A stretch of 16,423 nucleotides of DNA, taken from NCBI GenBank assembly GCA_015501055.1, contig JADNYV010000753.1, forward strand, positions 1 to 16,423. The letters run 5' to 3'. A program made the translations under genes and the position numbers. The notes below the pieces were generated by a model. It searched no databases, had not been told where the DNA came from, and saw only the letters and a program-made list of their open reading frames with translations. This DNA comes from Mucidula mucida. Its lineage: Eukaryota; Basidiomycota; Agaricomycetes; Agaricales; Physalacriaceae. This document shows, piece after piece, positions 9,651 through 16,423 of the stretch (its first letter is position 1; the number at the start of each line of letters is the position of its first letter).

Positions 9651-10257
9651 GGCACAGAAGATAGTGGAGGAAATAGTGGAGGTCAAATGGGTGTCAGAGT
9701 CGAAAAGCAGAGCAGAGAGGAACAGATAATTCAAAGATGTGTGGCACGACAGCCTCCTATCAGACGTATCGATGAGCCGTGCGAACTCCTGTCTTTATTC
9801 TAGGTACGCCTGTGGGAAGAGCATAGTTACAGAGCTAGTTCAAGTGCCTTGATTGAGAACTGGAAGACAGGAAGATGAGAGATGCCATCAAGAGAGTTCC
9901 ATGATGAGTCAACTGGGGTAGCCTTTAAGGCAGCGAAGCTAGCACGGAGTTTCAGAGGATTCGTCTAGTGGATCAGTCTGCTCTAATAGCACGGAGAGTG
10001 TTCACTGCTAATAGTTGCATGACAGTTTAAGTGGGAAAGCCGGAATGCGGCCCGAGATTTCGAAGAAGACTCCAGTGCCTCTCGTTCTGCTCTCTTGAGG
10101 AATTCTCGTCCTCAGTGCGTTATCCAAGGGACGGCCTTCACGCGACGAGCTGTATCAAACTAATTTATTCTCATCGCGTCAAGCACGTGAACCGGAGTCA
10201 ATTAAAGGCTGAAACTGGAGCAGCGTACAGCGTTCAACTCTGTCCACAACAGCGACG
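9651..10257. promoter_or_regulatory. divergent promoter region between genes 6 and 7
   Basis: About 600 bp separate the two divergent start codons, so both promoters must lie here. A palindromic E-box CACGTG sits at 10184-10189, about 70 bp upstream of the arrestin ATG. An AATAAAGA-like A/T element lies on the minus strand near 9795, about 145 bp upstream of the DUF6593 ATG. No coding frame with protein-like character is visible. The element assignments are sequence matches only. Confidence 0.4.
10184..10189. promoter_or_regulatory. E-box CACGTG
   Basis: A perfect palindromic CACGTG hexamer about 70 bp upstream of the arrestin-adaptor start codon; fungal bHLH factors of Cbf1/Pho4 type bind this core. 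One occurrence in 600 bp can be chance. Confidence 0.3.
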
Positions 10258-12198
10258 ATGGCCGAATCCATTCCACCTCCAATATACTCGCAGGAGGACC
10301 CCACGGCCTCCAGCGAGCAAGATCCGCTTCCGAGCCTCAGATACTCATTTCTCCCACTGTCGACGCCATAAATTTCCAGAAGGGCTATCTAGGCGCTGAC
10401 GGCGAGCGTGCTGCGATCGAAGGCGAGCTCCAGATCAAAGGCGCTGAGCCCGGTCGCTGGCATCGCATGTATGTGCTCGAGTCGTGCAGACAATGCCAGT
10501 GCTTATTCGTGATGCAGAACCATGTCTTTGCGGACTGTGGAGAACGCATACGGCCAAGAAATCGAACTCGGAAAGTCGGATCTCGTTCTATTTTCCAGCT
10601 CGCTCTCCAGCGTATCTACATTGCCATCGTCCATCTTATTCGCCGTTCCACTCATGCCAGATTCACCCAGTGTATTCGCACTGCCCATTCGTCTCTTACC
10701 ATTCCCTGATAGTCACTCTGCACCCGACCGACAATTCTATGCCGTCGATATCCAAATCTCTCACAGTCCATACAAGGCGCTATAGTTCGCATGACTACAC
10801 AGTTCCTATCGCTCCGGAGACGTATTCATTGACGGATCCTATCACGGTAAATGTCCAGGTGCCCCGCGCCACGTTCAAGGCTGGGGAAGAAATCCCACTC
10901 TATGTAACGATTCCTCCTCCAAAGCGGGAGGTCGTGTTGGATCAGGGTTTGCGTCTACGGAACGTTCGTGCAGAGTTCGTACGCGTCGTTACCGTGAAGG
11001 GAAACAGCGAAGACACGACGCCTCACAAGGCTGAGTCTGCGCCGCAGAAGATGAGGCCTTCGCAGAGTCTTCGACAATGGTGAAACCAGATTTTATTGCA
11101 GCAGAGTCCTCCCTTCCTCGACCTTCAAGACGGTCTTGGCGCGTTCTGGTGCTTCTTGTCGCTTCCATGCTACCAAGCCCCTCCAGCTGCGTTTCGTGCT
11201 ACATCAGGCGTCCCCATCAGGCTCGCCGTCCGAACACCATGCCAACTTACCGAATACTGACTACGGTCATATTGATAGTGATGCCGAATGCCGTCCATCT
11301 CCCAGTCCACCTTCTTCATTCAATAAGCTTCAAATCTCAACGTGCTTGTTTCTTTGGTCGACACTACCCGCATACAGAGCATATCTACACCATAACTATC
11401 CCCGTACATATCATTCCCCCGCCTGCGCCACTACCAGAAGTCGCTCAATCTATTGATACCGCGTATCAAAAGAAACACGATCGGCCACCGGCTAAGACGA
11501 ACAGGTTAGAAGATGTAGATTTCGCCTCATTATTCGGAGGGCGAAGCAGGTCCTAGTGCAATAGGATTTGGTGCTCCGCCTCCCTTTGAGGAAAGAGATG
11601 CGCCGCCACCGTTCTTCTTTTCAGCAGCCGAGGCTTCTACATCAGCGGGACTGCCAACGTTTCTCGAGTCAGAAACAGAAATCATCATTCCTTCAGAGGA
11701 CACAGCGGGGTCTGCTCAACCTACTTATACCATGGCCGTTGTAGGCGAGGGCTCTCTTTGGCTTTGTCGCTTCAAATCAGTTTGATGGACACGCGGAGGA
11801 TATGCAGCGATCTTCGACGCCACCTCCGACGCTCGAAATGGCGCCCTTTGATACCGATGTTACAGAACTTGCCGATGTTCCAGCGGCTGGTCACTCCATA
11901 GAGACACTTAGTCTTGTCTTTGAACAGGAAGAGTCTGCTCACGACCCACCACCTCCACCACAGCTATGGATGATCCGTCCGATCCACCCCATCAATCGAC
12001 TCAGACTTTCGGTTACACGATACTCATAATTCATCCTCGAGTCCAGAGCCTTTGGGTCGGCGGCCTGTATCCCCGCCGCCTACTGTTAATCCACAGGATC
12101 CGCAGACACAAGGTCATGCACCGCCGCCTTATGGCATACCAGGAAATGTGGAGGCAGAACAGGAACATGTGAATCATCCGCCGCCTTATGTAGGTTGA
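10258..12198 (+). CDS. arrestin-related trafficking adaptor (ART-like) with PPxY motifs
   Basis: Two exons (10258-10468, 10518-12198) surround a 49-nt intron (gtatgt ... atgcag) that joins PGRWHR to ITMSLRTVENAYG. The start is MAESIPPPIYSQED. Readable arrestin-type segments include NFQKGYLGADGERAAIEG, GQEIELGKSDLVLF, VHTRRYSSHDYTVPIAPETY, DPITVNVQVPRATFKAGEEI, PLYVTIPPPKREV, LRLRNVRAEFVRVVTVKGN, then NVLVSLVDTTRIQSIS with TIPVHIIPPPAPLPEV, typical of the C-terminal arrestin domain. The tail is Pro/Ser-rich with APPPYGIPG and HPPPYVG just before the stop. Fungal ARTs use PPxY motifs to recruit Rsp5/Nedd4-type ubiquitin ligases to membrane transporters for endocytosis. About eleven frame breaks occur (near 10331, 10662, 10702, 11048, 11130, 11333, 11395, 11540, 11755, 11957 and 12020), mostly one missing base. 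Allowing for them the length is about 632 residues. Confidence 0.8.
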
Positions 12199-12341
12199 GG
12201 CGACCTCTTAGTACAGCGAGGATGGGTACTTGACCGCCTTCGCCATGTAAAAAGACGTTCTTGTAATATAATCAGACTACATGTGAAAACAGTAAAGCAT
12301 AGTAGAAGTCGTAAGTAAACAGGATATCTAGTCATAAGAAA
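12199..12341. other. shared 3' intergenic spacer of convergent genes 7 and 8
   Basis: These 143 bp carry both 3' ends. The sequence is A/T-rich with several AAA/TAATATA-like stretches that could serve polyadenylation in either direction. No gene is visible. Confidence 0.4.
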
Positions 12342-13325
12342 TTAACAGTTGCAGGCATCTTTCGACTTGGCACCCTCCTCTAAGTTGACGCCTGCTTGCC
12401 GTGAGGCCCTGCTCCATTAGCGCCTGCACCAGGACGGCCAGCTGCGCCCCGAGTGGAAGCCAGGATATGCTCAATGGGAATCTTCCTCGCTAGAAACCAC
12501 TTAAGAAACGGCGCGAGCTATGAAAGTATTGGAACCTACCAATTTCTGTAAACAAATCAACGACACCCTCACCAGTCTTGGCACTAGTCTCAAAGAACAG
12601 TAAACCGGCTTCGGTAGCATATGCTTGGGCCTCTTCACTGGGTACCTGTCTCAGGCTTTCAACCTTCTCCAGACGAAGGGGCCGCGCCAGGTGTTGCCGT
12701 AGCATCGTCAGCTTCATCTTCCGACTCTGACGATGTCGCGCCCCCTGAAGAAGACGAATTGACAACGAGAATCCAATTTATTGCCGGCGAGTGCGATAAC
12801 GATATTCGGATTGGCTTGTCGTTGAAGCTCCTTGACCCATGACTTGGCTTTCTCTAAACTGGACGCCTTTGTGATATCGTACACGACGACTGCAGCCTGC
12901 GCATTGCGGTAGTACATCGGCTGTTTGAACATCAGACGATTGCGTGTGCACCAGGAAAATGAAAGCGCACCGCCAGAGAATGAAACCGTTCCTGCCTGCC
13001 GTGTCCCAGATTTCATACCGCAGCACCGGTCTTCAAGTCGGCACTTCTGTGTCAAAATGCTGCGCCAATAGTGGGCTCCTTATTGGCTTGGAAGTCGTTG
13101 GATACCTAGCGCAAACGCTTAGAATTGGGGCAGGATTGAGAAATTGATGCCCACAAATCGTAGGACGACCGAAGACTTTCCAACAGCCGCTTCACCTAGA
13201 GTAACGAGTCAGTCAGGATATACAATTATCCCAGCCGTCGAGCGCCCTGGACGCAGTCACTCACCCAAAAGCACCAATTTTACCTGGACAGACTTGTCCG
13301 CTGCTGAAGAGCCCGATTCCGCCAT
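12342..13325 (-). CDS. Rab5/Ypt5-type small GTPase
   Basis: Minus-strand exons are 13325-13265, 13195-13155, 13105-12971, 12920-12540 and 12489-12342; introns are 69, 49, 50 and 50 nt. All GTPase motifs are present: P-loop GEAAVGKSS, switch [11 protein letters not shown], switch II DTAG followed by ERFHSLA, AGNKLD, and [23 protein letters not shown] and [10 protein letters not shown] are typical of Rab5. The C-terminus ends KDACNC, a CXC geranylgeranylation signal. Rab5 controls fusion of endocytic vesicles with early endosomes. Between NKLD and the [10 protein letters not shown] helix lies an unusual Ser/acidic insert. About six frame breaks are needed (near 13054, 13030, 13000, 12820, 12690 and 12388); four look like one missing base, two like one extra base or two missing. 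Allowing for them the length is about 255 residues. It is tail to tail with the arrestin gene, 143 bp apart. Confidence 0.88.
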
Positions 13326-13713
13326 TTCAAGAATGAAAAGTTATCAGGATTGGTGGAATAGTGGTCGCTGTGGCGGACGATGACGGCGTGTGTTAACTCT
13401 GTGGCGGTGCTTGTAACCTCATTCATGTCATACTATTGACATGTTTGTTCTTTGTTCGGAATTGGTCTGGACAATTGCAATATCTGTCTACACTGAACTG
13501 TTTAACTCTTGCTTATTCTCGAAGAACGGCCGTAGGTCTTCGCAAGTCACAAACAGTCCTCCTCCAACTCCACCTTTGGCGTTTGTCAAAATTGCTGGAC
13601 ATTTGACGACAGGTCCGGTCCCTCTAGGTCATCTCTCCTCATAATGGGATCCTTCTCGAAACCTTCGACGGCGGAGGTGTCTGATTATAGAGCAGAACGG
13701 TTTGTCTTGATAG
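13326..13713. other. intergenic region between genes 8 and 9
   Basis: This is the promoter side of the Rab5 gene and the 3' flank of the lyase gene (both on the minus strand). No convincing coding frame was found. A possible extra lyase exon ending near 13643 (TPPPSKVSRRIPL on the minus strand) would follow a 38-nt intron, but it has no family support. No repeats or RNA genes seen. Confidence 0.4.
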
Positions 13714-15627
13714 TCACCCATCGCTTTTCTTCAACCACGCAGAATATGTCCCAGTAGGATCCCCATACGCCCTCGATATAGAAACAACATGCGGAACGAG
13801 CTCACTGATTTTTTCTTTCTTTGGATCGACCCTCATTGTGAAATCGACTGCGTCTTATCGTAGAGCGTGCTTTGTTTTTATCGACCACATCAGCATCAAG
13901 ACCGAGCTCTTCAGCAATCTTCGCACACGTCTTAAATGTGTAGCATCCAACAACATCGAAAGGCTCAAACTTACAATGAGAGCCTCCAAGTTGAACAGCG
14001 ATAGTGGAAGGGACGAGTACGAATGCTTCAAAAGGTTGCTCTCCAGATGCTGCAATCTGATCCTGAAATGCGTGTTCGAAGAAGTCTGTGATGATCTTTC
14101 GCGCGCCAACAAGATCGTTGACCAGCATTCTCGTTGAGGCCATCTGAGCCGCGAAGAAAGTACCGTGGTTGCTGCAGAACAGTTTGATAATCAAGTTCCA
14201 CCGATAAGTAAGTTAACACAAACTTTGGACGACTCTGTGATTTCTTTCCGATATCGCTTTTTGTAGCCCAGTCATTATAGTCGGACATCACTGCAGTATC
14301 TTTCGATCGTGATCTTTCGTCCAGCTCCGATGCTTCAAAGCCTTGAGCAATTGGATAGCGTTCACCGCCTTGACATGTCCACGTCCATCTAGACACCGGT
14401 AAAAGTTCCTTGTCGACCTGTTGGTCCTGGACCTCTAGAAACTTGTCCATTAGTTCATGTTGGGATTCCATGTGCGTTCTGAATTCAGATAGAAGACGTC
14501 ACGGCTTTGACGAAGGTTTCAGCGTAGGAATCGGATTTCGTAAGAATGTAAGCCATCACGTTGTATATGGCTTGTTGCGTGAATTTATTGATAGCACCAG
14601 GACGCGAAGAGTGCGAACATCGGGATTTACTTTGCCGTCGCGAATGACGTACGGACAGGTGGTCCATGCTGCATATATGCGCTCAGATAAGACAGACAAG
14701 AAACAGATACGATTACTCGCACTGGAGCCATTGAGTAGTTGGTGAAGGCGTGCATGAGCTAGTATCCTTCTTTTAGATGATTTGACTGCTGCTTGTGCAG
14801 GGCATGCGTTCCAGCGACAGGTTGAGTTGTACTTGAATCCAGGGGCATGTGAGTGACCTGCGAAGGCGCAATAGGTTCGGTGGTGATGGGCAACGAAGAG
14901 TCGACGGATGTTGTCGGTTCCGGGAGCGAGTCTTGAGGTACAGAAACGGAGGACACAAATTGTCGTTTCTGTCGAACATGCGATGTCGAGGCGCGTATTC
15001 AATGTGTGGATGACGTTGGGCGATATCAGCGACTCCTTGTTCGGCGTAGTCTTCGTGCCATGCAGCGGCGTCGTCATCGAAACTTGAATGCCAGTCTCGT
15101 AGTCAGAACCATCGGGTGAAGTTGCGCTATCTGGCGAGTCTCCCTCAGAGTCGTCGTTTGGTATCATTGCTATTGGGCGAGATGTATTTGCGTCCGCCAC
15201 CACACCAGTTACAATCTGGCCAATGACTGGATGATCGTTAGCAAACTGCACGCGCATGTTCGAAAACATTGACTATGGAGCCCAGCTCAGTAATCATGGC
15301 AATCTCTACTCGGCGGTAGCACGCCTTCGGAGTTTACTATTGCTAAAGACATATGAGGTAGTGTTTTTGCTCATTAGAGCGCCTTACCATATGGGCCATG
15401 CTTGTTCGCAGCGTCCGCGCCTCGAATAATTGCGCGCGCCGCGTTTTCGGCTCGCACTTTGATAGCTCGCATCCAGCGTTCCAGAGAAGTACTTGACATT
15501 GATCCAGTCGGTACCATCCGCTAAGCGATGATTAACGGCAGACAGAGAAATCCGGTCGCTTCAACTTGCCTGAGGTTGACGCGATGAAAGTCGAGAAAAG
15601 TGTGAGAGCAGGAATAAAACGAGACAT
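13714..15627 (-). CDS. secreted alginate-lyase-like polysaccharide lyase
   Basis: Minus-strand exons are 15627-15570, 15520-15388, 15342-15274, 15226-14723, 14668-14224, 14171-13975 and 13930-13714. The start gives a signal peptide (MSRFIPALTLFSTFIASTSA). Motifs of the alginate lyase superfamily (PF05426) follow in order: AENAARAIIRGAD, VLPPSRDCHDY, SWAPYHWPDCNWC (across an intron), CPYVIRDGKVNPDVRTL, QQAIYNVMAYILTKSDSYAE, NPNMN, GQVSRGPGPTGRQGTFTGV, GHVKAVNAIQLLKA, SDIGKKSQSRPNNHGTFF (across an intron), FQDQIAASGEQPFEA, RTRPFHYRC, KIAEELGLDADV, DFTMRVDPKK. The NNH and R...Y motifs match residues known to be catalytic in the A1-III-type lyases. A Ser/Thr/Pro-rich linker of roughly 140 residues (about 15155-14725) separates the CNWC and CPYV parts. 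About eleven frame breaks occur, mostly one missing base, one apparent extra A near 14458. Expected length is about 540 residues; the natural substrate in fungi is unclear. Confidence 0.82.
15521..15569 (-). other. GC-AG intron after the signal-peptide exon
   Basis: On the minus strand the intron starts gcaagt, the usual extended consensus of GC donors, and ends cgcttag. It is 49 nt and joins FIASTS to ADGTDWINVK in phase. No usable GT donor lies near the signal-peptide exon end. Confidence 0.6.
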
Positions 15628-15994
15628 AGAGACAGAAAATAGCAGTAGAGAGTGGTTTCGTTGGTTCAGGATCCTGCCTGGAGTAATAGCAATAGCGATG
15701 TTCTACTGTAGATGAGAGTCAGAGCGACGGAAACGCAACAACGACGCGTTTTAATTTGATGATCACGGCAAAATCCGTCGATCACCCCACACCCCAGTGA
15801 CCCCGCATTTGCCCCGTGAGTACTTATACTTAAGCCGAACGTGACGTGAGCTTCATTCCAGTCTTCCAACCCCCCCTGCGAACCTAATGTCGTCGAGTGA
15901 GCTCAACGTACTAATCGTACAACCCGTCCAACTCACCCATCATGTTACTTTAGCCTCTTTTCATCTCACCCGGCAAGCATCCCTGCAAGTCGCG
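15628..15994. promoter_or_regulatory. divergent promoter between lyase and acyl-CoA ligase genes
   Basis: These 367 bp separate two divergent start codons. They contain a C-rich segment at 15785-15817 with three CreA/Mig1-type hexamers, an ATF/CREB-like TGACGTGA at 15842-15849, and a TTATACTTAA stretch near 15824. A frame starting at 15887 (MSSSELNVL) is not continuous with the ligase and is not supported as a start. Confidence 0.45.
15785..15806 (-). promoter_or_regulatory. cluster of three CreA/Mig1-type SYGGRG hexamers
   Basis: On the minus strand the hexamers are GCGGGG (15806-15801), CTGGGG (15797-15792) and GTGGGG (15790-15785). All three match the SYGGRG consensus of fungal carbon-catabolite repressors. 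They lie about 160-180 bp upstream of the lyase ATG and about 190-210 bp upstream of the ligase ATG. A fourth near match (ACGGGG) is at 15817-15812. Confidence 0.4.
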
Positions 15995-16423
15995 ATGCTC
16001 AATCTTTACGGTTGAAAGTTCCCGTTGCAAACAGCAATACCGTCTTTCATCACCCCTTGGTATTACTTCTGCGATAGTGGCGGCCAACACTGTCCTCACA
16101 TCATTCCAGAATCCCTTGTTGTTCCTGCTGAGAGCCGCGCGCATCTATCCGGACAAAGTTGCCTTGGTTCATCCAGATGTTGCCTACCCAAGGTTTTACA
16201 CCTATGCCATTTGGTAAGGCGAAACGCTAGCTTATTGGATACACGTCAAATGCGCCGTATATTTCCAGGACACAGCGTATACAAAACCTCGCATATGCCC
16301 TCATTCAACAAGGCGTGAAACCAGGGGATAGAGTTGCTGTCATCGCACCAAATTGGTGAGTCTTCGTCATAAGCGTAAAGTCATGTATCTGAATCATTAA
16401 AGCCCGATGATTGCTGGTCAGAT
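15995..16423 (+). CDS. AMP-binding acyl-CoA ligase (ANL superfamily), 3'-truncated
   Basis: Exons are 15995-16059, 16110-16213, 16269-16355 and 16403 to the window end; introns are 50, 55 and 47 nt with good donors (gtatta, gtaagg, gtgagt). The spliced N-terminus reads LRLKVPVANSNTVFHHPL, then NPLLFLLRAARIYPDKVAL, VHPDVAYPRFYTYAIW, TQRIQNLAYALIQQGVKPGD, RVAVIAPNCPMIAG. This is the usual N-terminal part of fungal AMP-dependent synthetase/ligases that adenylate a carboxylic acid and transfer it to CoA. The P-loop and adenylation motifs lie beyond the right edge, so substrate type cannot be judged. The ATG at 15995 (MLNL) needs one missing base near 16005 to join the frame of LRLKVPV. A start at 15887 is less likely. 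Confidence 0.75.

Noticed and set aside
7186..13223. A 15-bp exact repeat, TCAGTCAGGATATAC, at 7186-7200 and 13209-13223
   Set aside because: One 15-mer match in 16 kb has a chance probability of roughly one in eight, and there is no shared flanking sequence or target-site structure.
2742..14722. Several introns of length 3n without in-frame stops (2742-2786, 3679-3726, 4547-4594, 6678-6731, 6942-6986, 14669-14722)
   Set aside because: With about 40 introns near 48 nt, about one third would be 3n and nearly half of those stop-free by chance. Six is what would be expected, so no selection for retention is implied.
14556..15269. A single 237-codon minus-strand frame as its own gene beginning MFSNMRVQFAND
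   Set aside because: Its start lies inside a lyase intron (15227-15273) with a perfect TGCTAAC branch site. The SWAPYHWPDCNWC motif in another frame shows the true reading, so this frame mixes coding and non-coding sequence. Only its end (CPYVIRDGKVNPDVRTL) is genuine.
3305..15627. Programmed ribosomal frameshifting as the cause of the many breaks
   Set aside because: The breaks occur in unrelated genes at many positions, without a common slippery sequence or downstream structure. They cluster by region rather than by gene type.
15887..16017. Start of the acyl-CoA ligase at the ATG at 15887
   Set aside because: That frame ends at a TGA after MLNLYG, and its extra residues show no similarity to the family N-terminus. 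The ATG at 15995 with one missing base fits the family better.
1..16423. Transposon, tRNA, rRNA, viral insertion or defence system
   Set aside because: No terminal repeats, transposase, reverse transcriptase, capsid or nuclease motifs, and no tRNA-like fold, were seen; all long coding regions are assigned to ordinary fungal genes.

Overview
The window is nuclear DNA of a filamentous fungus, most likely an Agaricomycete (Basidiomycota). About 40 short introns (mostly 41-69 nt, GT..AG), dense genes on both strands, a DUF6593-type protein, a Kre9/Knh-type GPI-anchored surface protein and a fungal alginate-lyase-like secreted enzyme support this. No prokaryotic features, tRNA, rRNA, CRISPR array or transposon was found.

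Layout: (1) 1-779 +, the 3' part of a Kre9/Knh-type Ser/Thr-rich GPI-anchored protein; (2) about 1152-3217 +, an unrecognised multi-pass membrane protein; (3) 3305-4237 +, RNA polymerase III subunit Rpc37/RPC5; (4) 4373-7159 +, a 12-exon helical protein of unknown function; (5) 7528-8593 +, a Ser/Arg-rich low-complexity protein; (6) 9650-8727 -, a DUF6593-type protein; (7) 10258-12198 +, an arrestin-related trafficking adaptor with PPxY motifs; (8) 13325-12342 -, a Rab5/Ypt5-type small GTPase; (9) 15627-13714 -, a secreted alginate-lyase-like polysaccharide lyase; (10) 15995-16423 +, the 5' part of an AMP-binding acyl-CoA ligase. Gene pairs 5/6 and 7/8 are tail to tail; 6/7 and 9/10 are divergent and share promoter regions.

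Sequence quality is the main peculiarity. Genes 2, 3, 7, 8 and 9 can only be read by crossing many one-base frame breaks, nearly all apparent single-base deletions, often in GG, CC or TT runs. Genes 1, 4, 5 and 6 are almost clean. Rpc37 and Rab5, which should be under strong selection, are broken six to ten times yet keep every conserved motif. Uneven consensus quality is therefore a better explanation than gene decay. Coordinates for the broken genes are outer limits of the coding region, not an open frame.

Functionally this is a normal mix of housekeeping and secretory genes. The arrestin adaptor and Rab5 both belong to endocytic traffic. The lyase and the acyl-CoA ligase share a 367-bp divergent promoter with a cluster of CreA/Mig1-type hexamers. 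I did not find a clear new multi-gene system. The most interesting points are the frame-break pattern, the split signal-peptide exon with a GC-AG intron, candidate 9- and 12-nt micro-exons, a 32-nt intron, and the acidic insert in Rab5.
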